Assembly: GCA_036399015.1 (NCBI GenBank)
Contig: DASWNW010000008.1
Span: forward strand, 22,670-86,669
DNA: 64,000 nt
Reading direction: 5' to 3'
DNA from: QHVT01 sp036399015
GTDB taxonomy: Bacteria; Acidobacteriota; Thermoanaerobaculia; Gp7-AA8
Of the stretch, positions 52,523-60,864 are shown piece after piece. A program made the position numbers and the translations under genes. Under the pieces are notes generated by a model that saw only the letters and a list, made by a program, of their open reading frames with translations, searched no databases and was not told the DNA's origin. Position 1 is the stretch's first letter; each line of letters opens with the position of its first letter.

Positions 52523-53095
52523 ATGGCGTCGGCAGCGTACGGGTACAGCGTCTTCGTAAACTGCCCGTTCGACGACGCGTACCGGCACCTCTTCGAGGCG
52601 ATTGTCTTCGCGATTCATGACTGCGGCTACATCGCGCGTTGCGCGCTCGAGGTAGACGACGCGAGTCTCGTACGAATCGAGAAGATCGGCTCCATCATCT
52701 CCGCGTGCCGCTTCGGGATTCACGATATCTCGCGCACCGAGGCGAATGCGGCGACCGGGCTCCCGCGGTTCAGCATGCCGCTCGAACTGGGATGTTTCTC
52801 GGCGCGAACCGTTTGACCGTTCATCTCCGACATCGCCGGCCAGGACATTGCCGCACATGGGGGAGAACCGGCGCGGGCCATCACCGCCGTTCGGGACTGG
52901 TTGAGTAACGTCACGCCGAAGTCAGTCCGCATTCCCGGCGGAGCCGCGATCGCGCGCCGCTACGAATTGTTCCGAACCGAATTGCCGGCGATGTGCGAGC
53001 GACTCCAACTCGGCGTGAACGAGCTGACGTTCAACGACTACGTCGTACAAGTGGAAGAGTGGCTGAAGCTCAACGCAAGCGTGGCTCGCCGGTGA
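52523..53095 (+). pseudogene. Disrupted FVNCPFD-type protein
   Basis: The N-terminal part (52523-52816) reads YSVFVNCPFDDAYRHLFEAI, then RCALEVDDASLVRIEKI, CRFGIHDISRTEA and LPRFSMPLELG, a conserved bacterial family of unknown function with a TIR- or nucleosidase-like look. After LPRFSMPLELG the frame slips: the expected LGANR is read one base off, then the coding resumes in the original frame beyond a TGA with FISDIAGQDIAAHGGEPARA through to NELTFNDYVVQVEEWLKLN. A one-base loss and a second deletion of roughly 25-30 codons in the middle fit this pattern. The remaining parts are conserved, so the damage is probably recent. Confidence 0.7.
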
Positions 53096-53151
53096 ACCGT
53101 GCGCTCGCGGCCGTGATAGACTTCCGTCGTTCCGTTACGAAAGGGGTCTCC

Positions 53152-53502
53152 ATGCATCGTCTGCTTGTCCGCGGTCTCACGGTCGTGCTCCTGTCGCTTG
53201 CAGTCACGTACTCCGGTCCGCAGTTGCGCGCTGGCTGCGGAAACGGGACGACCCGTTCCGAGACGGTCTATTACAACTCCTGCGGATCGTCGAAGACCCA
53301 GATCGGGTGGCGGGACGTGAACTGCAACTGCGAGGTCTTCAAGGGCGGCGCGACGGAATCGAGCGCGCTCTTCAAGCAGGTGCTGATCACCGAATGCGAC
53401 TACCCGTACAACTCGTACCCGGTCGAGTTTTACGCCCGCTGCTCGACCAGCAGCGCGTGGGTGCAGGTCTCGACGTACAACTCCTGCCCGTCCGGCTGTT
53501 GA
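53152..53502 (+). CDS. Secreted Cys-rich small protein
   Basis: 116 residues from ATG 53152. A signal peptide (MHRLLVRGLTVVLLSLAVTY) precedes a mature domain with nine cysteines, several paired (GCGNG, SCGSS, NCNCEVF, ITECDYP, ARCSTSS, SCPSGC), and repeated Tyr/Ser turns (ETVYYNSCGSSKT, VQVSTYNSCPSGC). Probably a disulfide-stabilised exported protein. It resembles the pair near 26.2-26.9 kb in style, but with no clear sequence match. Family unknown. Confidence 0.75.
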   Translation: MHRLLVRGLTVVLLSLAVTYSGPQLRAGCGNGTTRSETVYYNSCGSSKTQIGWRDVNCNCEVFKGGATESSALFKQVLITECDYPYNSYPVEFYARCSTSSAWVQVSTYNSCPSGC

Positions 53503-53513
53503 AGTTGCTTCGT

Positions 53514-53519
53514 TAGAAT
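53514..53519 (+). promoter_or_regulatory. -10 element of the 42-aa gene
   Basis: TAGAAT, eight bases before the ATG at 53528, again the spacing of a leaderless transcript. Confidence 0.3.
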
Positions 53520-53527
53520 CGCGGACG

Positions 53528-53656
53528 ATGCGAGACGAGACGTTCGAAGCCGACGAAGCGACCGAGCGGATGCTCCTCGAGTCGATCGCGCAGTGCGAGC
53601 GCGGTGAGACCGTTCCGTTCGAGCGCGTGCTCGAGGAGCTTCGGCGCCGAGAGTGA
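53528..53656 (+). CDS. Short antitoxin-like C-terminal fragment (42 aa)
   Basis: 42 residues: MRDETFEADEATERMLLESI then AQCERGETVPFERVLEELRRRE. The LLESIAxxxRGETVPxExVLEELRRR pattern is the C-terminus of many ParD/RelB-like antitoxins. It lacks the N-terminal DNA-binding half and no toxin follows. It may be a small functional protein or a remnant. Confidence 0.45.
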   Translation: MRDETFEADEATERMLLESIAQCERGETVPFERVLEELRRRE

Positions 53657-53680
53657 GGTACGCGCGGAGGTAAGCCGCGT

Positions 53681-54832
53681 TCACCGTCGCGACTGCACGA
53701 TCTCCCCCGTCCCCACCGTGCCCCGGTCCACGGGAAGCACCGTCGTGCCGAGGAGACGCTGGAAACCGGTGAACTCGGACGGCAGGCCTTCGACGCCACG
53801 GGCTCCGATGCCGGTGCGCAGCTCGTAGTGCAGGTGGGGAAAGAGGGAATCGCCGGACGCGCCTAAGCGGGCGATGGGCTGGCCCTGGGTCACGCGGTCG
53901 CCGCGCTTCACGCGGACGCTCCCTTGCTGCAGGTGGCCGAACCAGCTGAATTCGCCGTTGCCGTGGTCGATGACGACGTAGTTGCCGGCGAACGCGGTCT
54001 CGCGCGTCTCCAGCTCCGCGCGGTCGAACCGGCGGTTGTCAGGCTCCCCGTCGTGCAGCGCCGCGACCGTGCCGGCGCCCGCGGCGAGCACCTCGACGCC
54101 GAAGCCGTAATAGTCCGCGTTCTCGTCCACCGGGCCGCGGTACCAGTCGTCGAAGACTTTCGGACCGCGGGACATCGAGCCGCGCTCGTCCACGATGACG
54201 AAGTCGTAGCCGTACCGCTGGGCGTTCGTATCGCTGCCCAGCTGTTTGAAGTGGGCGGCGGTGTAGTCGGTGCGGCGGTGGTGCGACTGCAGATCGTGTC
54301 CGTCCCAGACCAGCACCCGCCCCCGCAGCGGCAGGATCAGGTCCGTGCGCGTCCGGTACGGCTGGGGAAGCACTTCCGCGCGCGCTTTCGCGTGTCCCGT
54401 GTACTCCTCGTCCGTGAATGAAAAGTCGTACACGAGACGGTGAAGCGGCACCGACGGCGCAAAGTCGGGCATGGGGTTGAACAGGAGGATCGATCCGCGC
54501 GGCGGGATCACCCGTCCGCCTTCCATGGCCACGCTGGCGCGGCTGTAGAGATTCACGAAGTCGCGGCGCGCCACGGCCCCCTCGCGGTCGAACACCGACA
54601 GCTCGACGGTCGTGAGCTTCAGCGGCGTGTCGCTGCGATTCTCGAGGAGGAAGTCGAAGTTGACGTGCTGTCCTGTTTCCGTGGTCTCGATCAGCACCGG
54701 CCGCGGCTTGACCGTGACGACGACCACCGCGCCGTCGACCGTCGGCGGGTCGTCGCGAAACAGAACGAGCAGCGCCACGCCCACGACTACCGCGATCGCC
54801 AGCGCCAGGAGCCATCGGCGTTTGTGGAGCAT
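53681..54832 (-). CDS. M23-family metallopeptidase, membrane anchored
   Basis: 383 residues. An N-terminal helix (WLLALAIAVVVGVALLVLF) anchors or exports it. Residues 40-160 form an Ig-like domain. The C-terminal LytM-type domain has YGYDFVIVD (first metal ligand region), GNYVVIDHGNGEFSWFGHLQ and the HLHYELRT motif near residue 330. The first ligand His is not obvious: the usual HxxxD start reads YGYDFVIVD. It may still be an active endopeptidase or a divisome-type regulator. It lies upstream of DUF1851 with 37 bases between. Confidence 0.82.
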   Translation of the reverse strand: MLHKRRWLLALAIAVVVGVALLVLFRDDPPTVDGAVVVVTVKPRPVLIETTETGQHVNFDFLLENRSDTPLKLTTVELSVFDREGAVARRDFVNLYSRASVAMEGGRVIPPRGSILLFNPMPDFAPSVPLHRLVYDFSFTDEEYTGHAKARAEVLPQPYRTRTDLILPLRGRVLVWDGHDLQSHHRRTDYTAAHFKQLGSDTNAQRYGYDFVIVDERGSMSRGPKVFDDWYRGPVDENADYYGFGVEVLAAGAGTVAALHDGEPDNRRFDRAELETRETAFAGNYVVIDHGNGEFSWFGHLQQGSVRVKRGDRVTQGQPIARLGASGDSLFPHLHYELRTGIGARGVEGLPSEFTGFQRLLGTTVLPVDRGTVGTGEIVQSRR

Positions 54833-54869
54833 CCTCCATTTGAACGAAGCATCCGCGTTCAGGTTTCAG

Positions 54870-55424
54870 CTAGAGACGGGGGAACTTGATGTCGGTGATC
54901 TTCGTGCCCGGCGCCACGTCTTTCAACTGCTCGTGGAGCGCGCCCATGTAGCTGAAATGGACCCGCCACGAGAGCGGACTCCAGTTCTCCACGCGGAACG
55001 GGCCGCCGAGGACGATCGAGTGTTTGGCGGAGTAGCATTCGCCGGCCGACAGGTGCACACCCGCTGCACGAAGTTCGCGCACAAAGTCCGGCATGAACCA
55101 GTTCTCGATCCGCTCGGCCGGTTGGAGCGTCCCCTTCAGCTCCTCGACCGACGCCGCGACTTCTTCCCGCTTGCCGCCGATCGTGTCGAGGAACAGCACG
55201 GCACCGGAGCCGTCCACCAGAAAGAGGTCGCCGAACGCCGTCATGGCGAATGGCCGGACCTGTTGCGGCACAAGCCAGCGCCACGACCCCAACGCCGCGT
55301 CGATGTCAAAGTCGGCGGGCAGCGGCACGAGCAGGTCCCCGGCAGCCGTCACCTCATCGAAGGACCGGCGGCGCCGCCTTCTCAATAATTGCATGGCCGC
55401 GGCGAGCCAGGTGGGCCGTTGCAT
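54870..55424 (-). CDS. DUF1851 (Tdi1-immunity-like) protein
   Basis: 184 residues. Middle segments match the DUF1851 family: FAMTAFGDLFLVDGSGAVLFL near residue 60, IENWFMPDFVRELRAAG, GECYSAKHSIVLGG, and the C-terminal VHFSYMGALHEQLKDVAPGT then KI. Members include immunity proteins of type VI effectors, yet no effector gene is next to it, and many DUF1851 proteins have no known partner. The N-terminal run RRRRRR is unusual. Cytoplasmic. Confidence 0.75.
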   Translation of the reverse strand: MQRPTWLAAAMQLLRRRRRRSFDEVTAAGDLLVPLPADFDIDAALGSWRWLVPQQVRPFAMTAFGDLFLVDGSGAVLFLDTIGGKREEVAASVEELKGTLQPAERIENWFMPDFVRELRAAGVHLSAGECYSAKHSIVLGGPFRVENWSPLSWRVHFSYMGALHEQLKDVAPGTKITDIKFPRL

Positions 55425-55433
55425 ACAACCTCC

Positions 55434-56183
55434 TCACACCCCGCTGACGAACGCCCCGCACACCCGGTTCACCTCCGCCGCCTGCTCGTAATTCGACAGA
55501 TGCGCCGCGTCGGCGACGCGGACGAGGCGGGCGCCGGGGATGGCCTTCGACATCCGTTCCGCATCCACGGGAGGGGTGATGGTGTCCTGCTCGCCGACCA
55601 GCACCAGCGACGGCACGCGGATGCGCGGCAGCACTCCCGTCGAATCGGGCCGCTTCGCCATCGCGCCCAGCGCGGCGATCACCCCCTCGGGGGTGGAGGA
55701 GCTCATGATCTCGCGGACGCGGTCGCGCATCTCGCGCGGCGCCTCGCCGGTGAGCATCTTCGGGAGCATCGCGTCTACGACCGGCTTCACGCCCGACTTG
55801 CGCACCTTCTCGATGGAGTCGTAGCGGCCCTTGCGCGCCTCCTCGGTGTCGGCCGTCTCTCGCGTGTCGATGAGGATCAGGCCGCGCAGCCGCTCCGGCG
55901 CCATGCGCGCGACGGCGAGGCAGACGTAGCCGCCCATCGACAGGCCGGCGAAGACGGCGCGGTCGATGCCGCGGTGGTCGAGGAGGTCGAGCATCATCCC
56001 GGCGTAGTCGTCGATCGTCAGCGCGCCTCCGTCCGGACGCGACTGCCCGAAGCCGGGGAGATCGGGCATCACGTGCCGCACGCCGCGAATCGCCAGTTGC
56101 TGTTCGAAGACCGACGAGGCCAGCGGGAATCCGTGCACCCAGACGACCGGCGTCCCCTCGCCGAGATCGGTGACGTTCAGCAT
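55434..56183 (-). CDS. Alpha/beta hydrolase
   Basis: 249 residues from ATG 56183. Features: VVWVHGFPLASSVFEQQ (oxyanion hole), VMPDLPGFGQSRPD, nucleophile elbow GLSMGGY near residue 95, acid in LVLVGEQDTITP near 198, and catalytic His in VADAAHLSNYEQ near 227. Full triad. Substrate unknown. It is divergent from the symporter gene with 45 bases between. Confidence 0.88.
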   Translation of the reverse strand: MLNVTDLGEGTPVVWVHGFPLASSVFEQQLAIRGVRHVMPDLPGFGQSRPDGGALTIDDYAGMMLDLLDHRGIDRAVFAGLSMGGYVCLAVARMAPERLRGLILIDTRETADTEEARKGRYDSIEKVRKSGVKPVVDAMLPKMLTGEAPREMRDRVREIMSSSTPEGVIAALGAMAKRPDSTGVLPRIRVPSLVLVGEQDTITPPVDAERMSKAIPGARLVRVADAAHLSNYEQAAEVNRVCGAFVSGV

Positions 56184-56228
56184 GGCCTTCCACTCTCGAC
56201 GACATTCCGCACGCGATACACTCCCGCG

Positions 56229-57653
56229 ATCGATCTCGCCATCATCATTGCCTACCTCGCCGCGGTCATCGCGGCGGGCGTCTGGTTCGGACGCAGACAG
56301 CAAACCACCCGCCAGTACTTCCTGGCCGGTCATGGCGTCCCCTGGTGGGCCATCGCCGCGTCCATCGTCGCCACCGAGACCTCCACCGTCACCTTCATCT
56401 CCGTCCCCGGCATCGCCTGGGCGCAGGGCGGCGACTTCCGCTTCCTGCAGGTGGTTCTCGGCTATCTCGTCGCGCGCGTCATCATCGCCGCGGTGTTCAT
56501 GCCCTGGTACTTCCGCGGCGAGCTGGTGACGGTCTACGAGCTGCTGCAGACGCGCTTCGGTCACTCGGTCAAAGCGCTGGCCGCGTCGCTCTTCGTGGCC
56601 ATGCGTACCGTCGCCGACGGCGTGCGCCTCCTCCTGACCGCGTACGTCATCGCCGCGCTCCTCCCCGCCGTCGACGTCGGCCTCGCCATCGCCGCTCTCG
56701 GCGCGATCATGATCGTCTTCACCCTCATCGGCGGCATCGAGGCCATCGTCTGGATCGAGGTGGTGCAGCTCGCGATCTACGTCGGCGGCGCCATCGCGGC
56801 GATGGTGGTGCTGCTCGGCCACGTCGGCTTGGACGAGGCGCTCGCCGCCGGCGCCGCGGCCGGCAAGTTCCGCCTCTTCGACTTCTCGCTCGACTTGACG
56901 AAGACGTTCACTTTCTGGTCGGGCCTCATCGGCGGCACCTTCCTCACGCTCTCCACCCACGGCACCGACCAGTACATGGTGCAGCGCTACCTCTGCACCG
57001 ACCGCCCCCGCAGCGCAGCGAAAGCGGTCATCGCCTCGGGCGTCGTGGTGCTCGTGCAGTTCGTGATGTTCCTCTTCATCGGCGTGCTGCTCTTCGCCTA
57101 CTACGGCGCCCGCGAGTTCGCCGCCCCCGACCAGGTCTTCCCCCACTTCATCGCCAACGGCCTGCCGGTGGGCCTCTCCGGACTCGTGGTCGCCGCGATC
57201 CTCGCCGCCGCGATGTCGTCGTCGCTGAACGCGATCGCCGCCACGATCGTCGCCGACCTGCTCCGCCCCCGCGACGACCGTCACGCCATGCGCCTCTCGC
57301 GCATCCTTACCGTCGTGGCCGGCGTCGCGCAGATCGCCGTCGGCATCGCCATGCAGCGCACCGACCGCTCGGCGCTCAACATCGCCCTCTCCATCGCCTC
57401 GCTGATCAACGGCCCGATCCTCGGCGTCTTCTTCCTCGGCGCCACGAAGCGCGCCACCACGCCGGCCGCGCTGGCGGGCATGTGCGCCGGCCTCGTGGCC
57501 GTGACGCTGGTGGCGTTCACGACGAAGGTGGCCTGGCCGTGGTACGCGGTGGTCGGCTCGTTGACGACGTTCGCCGCCGGTATGATCGCCTCGTGGATCT
57601 CGACCGGAAGATCGGCCAGCTCTTCGTCGTCCCCGCACCGCGCCCCGACCTGA
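56229..57653 (+). CDS. Sodium:solute symporter (SSS family)
   Basis: About 474 residues with 13 predicted hydrophobic helices. The core SSS sequence includes TTRQYFLAGHGVPWWAIAAS, ATETSTVTFISVPGIAWAQG, and DQYMVQRYLCTDRPRSAAKA near residue 250. The N-terminus begins IDLAIIIAYLAAVIAAGVWF and lacks any ATG, GTG or TTG in frame for a long way upstream, so ATC at 56229 is tentatively taken as the start (TACACT, a -10 candidate, is six bases before). Position next to nagZ suggests import of a murein-derived amino sugar or muropeptide, which is inferred. It overlaps nagZ by 61 bases. Confidence 0.88.
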   Translation: MDLAIIIAYLAAVIAAGVWFGRRQQTTRQYFLAGHGVPWWAIAASIVATETSTVTFISVPGIAWAQGGDFRFLQVVLGYLVARVIIAAVFMPWYFRGELVTVYELLQTRFGHSVKALAASLFVAMRTVADGVRLLLTAYVIAALLPAVDVGLAIAALGAIMIVFTLIGGIEAIVWIEVVQLAIYVGGAIAAMVVLLGHVGLDEALAAGAAAGKFRLFDFSLDLTKTFTFWSGLIGGTFLTLSTHGTDQYMVQRYLCTDRPRSAAKAVIASGVVVLVQFVMFLFIGVLLFAYYGAREFAAPDQVFPHFIANGLPVGLSGLVVAAILAAAMSSSLNAIAATIVADLLRPRDDRHAMRLSRILTVVAGVAQIAVGIAMQRTDRSALNIALSIASLINGPILGVFFLGATKRATTPAALAGMCAGLVAVTLVAFTTKVAWPWYAVVGSLTTFAAGMIASWISTGRSASSSSSPHRAPT

Positions 57654-59053
57654 TCCACCACGTCCGCCACAACCACGTCGGCGGCGTGATCTGGTTCCAG
57701 ACCACGGCCGTCGAGGCGGCGCGTGTGAACCAGGAGCTGCAGTCGCTCGCGGAGGTCCCGCTGCTCGTCAGCGCCGACCTCGAGGCGGGGATGGGGATGC
57801 GCTTCACCGACAGAGAGTGGTGGCTGCCGGCGATGGCGCTCGCGGCGACGGGCGATCCGGCGCACGCCGAGGAGCAGGCGCGCGTGACGGCGCGGGAAGC
57901 GCTGGCGGCGGGGATCAACCACGTCCTGGCGCCGGTCGCCGACGTGAACGTCGACCCGCGCAACCCCGTCATCAACACCCGCAGCTTCGGCGAGGACCCG
58001 CACGACGTCGCCCGCTACGTCGCCGCGTTTGTGCGCGGCCTCGAGGAGGAGGGCGTCCTCGCCACCGCGAAGCATTTCCCGGGACATGGCGACACGCGCA
58101 CCGACTCCCATCGCTCGCTGCCGGTGCTCGACGTCACGCGCGAGCGGCTGGAGCAGGTCGAGCTGGTCCCGTTCCGCGCCGCCATCGCCGTCGGGGTGTC
58201 TTCCGTGATGATCGGCCACCTCGGCGTCCCCACGCTCGACCCGACGCCCGCTCCCGTACGCGAGCACTTCGAGAACGTCTACGGCACCGCCGCGGCGGAA
58301 GTGCCGCGCCACGCCACGATGCCGGCCACGCTGTCGATGCCGATCGTCGACCTCCTGCGCCGCGACCTCGGCTTCGAAGGTCTCGTGCTGACCGACGCCA
58401 TGGACATGGGCGGGCTGGCCGCGCATTTCGATGCCGGCGAAGCGGCGGTGCGCGCGGTGGAGGCGGGGGTGGACCAGATCCTCTTCTCGGTCGACACCGA
58501 CGCCGCGATCGCGGCGGTGAAGGAGGCGGTGCGCACCGGGCGGCTGACGGAGCGGAGGATCGACGAGTCGGTGGAGCGGATTCTCGCGGCGAAGAAGAAG
58601 GTGGAGCGGCGGGCTTCAGCCCGCCGAACGTTTGACGGCGGGCTAAAGGCCGCCGCTCCACAGGACGACATCGCCGACCGCGCGATTCAGATCGCGCGCG
58701 ACACGCACAACCTCCTCCCGCTGCGCGCGGAGAAGCTCGCCGTCACCGTCGTCGCTCCGCACGGCGACCCGATCGCCATCGGGATCGAGCAGACGGCCAC
58801 TCCGGACGACGCCGAGGTCCTGCTGCTGCTCCTGGCGATCCGTCCGCGCTCCGGCGCCGGCACGATCTCCGTTCCGGAGGAGGTGCAGCGTCTCGCGCAG
58901 CGGTACGCGCACAAGACGGTGGTGGTGTCGTTCGGGAGCCCGTACGTCATCCGCGAGCTGGGAGACGTGAGCACGTTCGTCTGCGCGTGGGGACCGCAGC
59001 CGGTGCTGCAGCGCGCGGCATTGCGCGCGCTGCAGCGGGGGGAGCCGGATTAG
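57593..59053 (+). CDS. nagZ: Beta-N-acetylglucosaminidase NagZ with in-frame REP insert
   Basis: 486 residues from GTG 57593 (VDLDRKIGQLFVVPA, the standard start of the family). GH3 motifs: AKHFPGHGDTRTDSH carries the Asp-His acid/base dyad near residue 160, GFEGLVLTDAMDMGG carries the Asp nucleophile near 265. A C-terminal second domain follows, as in the two-domain Bacillus NagZ. Between the domains, codons for VERRASARRTFDGGLKAAAP come from a REP-like palindrome (58601-58662) also present at 24662. It removes GlcNAc from muropeptides. Overlaps the symporter by 61 bases. Confidence 0.93.
   Translation: MDLDRKIGQLFVVPAPRPDLIHHVRHNHVGGVIWFQTTAVEAARVNQELQSLAEVPLLVSADLEAGMGMRFTDREWWLPAMALAATGDPAHAEEQARVTAREALAAGINHVLAPVADVNVDPRNPVINTRSFGEDPHDVARYVAAFVRGLEEEGVLATAKHFPGHGDTRTDSHRSLPVLDVTRERLEQVELVPFRAAIAVGVSSVMIGHLGVPTLDPTPAPVREHFENVYGTAAAEVPRHATMPATLSMPIVDLLRRDLGFEGLVLTDAMDMGGLAAHFDAGEAAVRAVEAGVDQILFSVDTDAAIAAVKEAVRTGRLTERRIDESVERILAAKKKVERRASARRTFDGGLKAAAPQDDIADRAIQIARDTHNLLPLRAEKLAVTVVAPHGDPIAIGIEQTATPDDAEVLLLLLAIRPRSGAGTISVPEEVQRLAQRYAHKTVVVSFGSPYVIRELGDVSTFVCAWGPQPVLQRAALRALQRGEPD
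58601..58662. repeat. REP-like palindrome inside nagZ, copy 2
   Basis: A 62-base palindrome: GTGGAGCGGCGGGCTTCAGC at the left is complementary to the GCCGCCGCTCCAC right end. The first 26 bases equal copy 1 at 24662-24725. It lies in frame between the two NagZ domains and adds about 20 codons. Confidence 0.9.
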
Positions 59054-60846
59054 TTACAGGAGTGGATGGCGCCCTTCTGCGCGCCGGTGATCAGGCCGAG
59101 GGCCTTCGCCTCGTTCGTGATGACGCTGAGCGCGCTCTCGAACTGGCCGCGGTTCGAGGCGGTGATCGCCGCGATGCGGTCCATCATCGTCAGGCCGTTC
59201 GGGAAGACCACGTTCGCCACGCCCGAGTTGCAGGCGCCGACCGTGACCGTCGGCTGCATGTTCGAGTTCGGGTTGGCGTCGCTGCCGTCGGCCACGCCGT
59301 CGTTGTCGTCATCGGCGTCGCAGACGTCGCCCTGCGCGTCGCCGTCGTAGTTCGCCTGGTTCCCGTTGGCGGCGTTCGGGCAGTTGTCGGCGGAGTTCTC
59401 CACGCCGTCGACGTCCGCGTCGGCGAACCAGCCCACATCGCGCATGAGCGGCATGGTCAGGTCTTCCGGCGGATTGAGCGAGTGCGTCAGGTCGCCGTTG
59501 ATGGAGGGCTCCATCAGCAGGTTGCGGTTGGCCACGGTGTCGTAGTGCGACCCCGAGGAGCCCGAGACCACCGGGAACGGCATGTAGAGGCGCACGCGGC
59601 CCGCGGTGTCGGCACCGGCGAGGATGGAGTTATCGACGCCGATCGACGCCGTCACGTTGCCGGCGGCGATGATGTTCAGCGCATCGGCGCGCGAGATGCT
59701 CGCGGCGACGATGGTGATGGTCGGCCCGAAGACCGGGTCGGTGGCCATTCCCGGGGGAGCGGCGTTGGCGTTCGCGGCGTTGTTGTAGATGATCGCGGCG
59801 ATCGCGCCGGCGTCCTGCGCCATGCGCACCTTCTGCGTGAAGCCGCAGGTGCCGCGCTCGATGAGCGCGATGCGTCCCGCCACCGCGGCGGCGTTGGTGA
59901 AGGCCGAGCAGCCGTCCGTCGTGGACGGGCCCGCGGCGTTGGCGGCATCGGCCGCCGGGACGATCGTGGCCGTCACGTTCGGGTTGCCGATGGCGGCGCC
60001 GAAGCTGGCGGTGCCGAACTGGTAGGCGCCCGCGATCGACGACGGCGACTGCACGCGCACTTCCGGCGAGCCGAAGGAGAGCACGCCCGGCGCCGCGGCG
60101 GTCACGTTCGCGCCGTTCCACACCACGCGGCCGTAACGCACCGCCGACTGCTGGCGCTGCGCCTGCGTCATGTTGCTCCACACCATGTTGTTCGTGGTGT
60201 CGTAGGTGAACTGCGAGTAGACGTCGGTCTGGAGCGGGTAGAAGCGGGGGCCGTCGAAGAAGTTGCCCAGGTTCGCGCCGGTCGCCTCGGAGACGAAGTT
60301 CTGGAAGCCGAGGCCGTGACCCAGCTCGTGCAGCAGGACCGCGACGAGGTCGTTCAGCGGGCCGTGGTTGCCGTCGAGGCCGAGGTAGAAATTGAAGTTG
60401 CTGCTGAACTGCGCGTTGAGGTCGGGCGAAGTCGTGTCGTGGTCGTAGCCGGCCAGCTTGTCAGCCAGCGCGGAGCTGTACCACGTCTGCGGGAACGCCG
60501 AGCCGGGATACGGCGGCGTGCCGGCGAAGTCGGAGAAGACGTCCCACGCGCCGGCCGAGCCGAGCACGTTCGGGGCGAGCGGGTTGAACGCGGCGACGAC
60601 GTAGATGTCGACGTTCGAGTCGATGTTCTGCGCCCAGATCTCCGCGGCGTGCGCGAAGGCGATCTGGCGCTGCTCGCCCTTGGTCGTGCCGGTGTTGCCG
60701 CCGACCGGCGCGACCGGCGTCGGGTCATTGAAGCCTTCACCCGGGCCGTCGTTGTTGATGATGTAGATGTTCGCCGCCGCGAAGGCGGGAACGGACGCGA
60801 GGATGAGGACGAGCGAGAGGAGGAGGAAGCGGCTGAGCTTATTCAT
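59050..60846 (-). CDS. Secreted zinc protease with PA domain and calcium repeats
   Basis: 598 residues. Signal peptide MNKLSRFLLLSLVLILASVPAFA. Zinc site HELGHGLGFQN near residue 172, preceded by LNDLVAVLL. A protease-associated (PA) domain follows (CSAFTNAAAVAGRIALIERG near 310, AQDAGAIAAIIYNN), then the rest of the catalytic region, a thrombospondin-type-3 Ca-binding stretch (DADVDGVENSADNCPN, DDDNDGVADGSDANPNSN) and an Asn-terminal unrecognised tail. Secreted peptidase; substrates unknown. Second gene of an operon behind a c-di-GMP riboswitch. Confidence 0.88.
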   Translation of the reverse strand: MNKLSRFLLLSLVLILASVPAFAAANIYIINNDGPGEGFNDPTPVAPVGGNTGTTKGEQRQIAFAHAAEIWAQNIDSNVDIYVVAAFNPLAPNVLGSAGAWDVFSDFAGTPPYPGSAFPQTWYSSALADKLAGYDHDTTSPDLNAQFSSNFNFYLGLDGNHGPLNDLVAVLLHELGHGLGFQNFVSEATGANLGNFFDGPRFYPLQTDVYSQFTYDTTNNMVWSNMTQAQRQQSAVRYGRVVWNGANVTAAAPGVLSFGSPEVRVQSPSSIAGAYQFGTASFGAAIGNPNVTATIVPAADAANAAGPSTTDGCSAFTNAAAVAGRIALIERGTCGFTQKVRMAQDAGAIAAIIYNNAANANAAPPGMATDPVFGPTITIVAASISRADALNIIAAGNVTASIGVDNSILAGADTAGRVRLYMPFPVVSGSSGSHYDTVANRNLLMEPSINGDLTHSLNPPEDLTMPLMRDVGWFADADVDGVENSADNCPNAANGNQANYDGDAQGDVCDADDDNDGVADGSDANPNSNMQPTVTVGACNSGVANVVFPNGLTMMDRIAAITASNRGQFESALSVITNEAKALGLITGAQKGAIHSCN

Positions 60847-60864
60847 GGTCGTCGTTTCCTTCTC

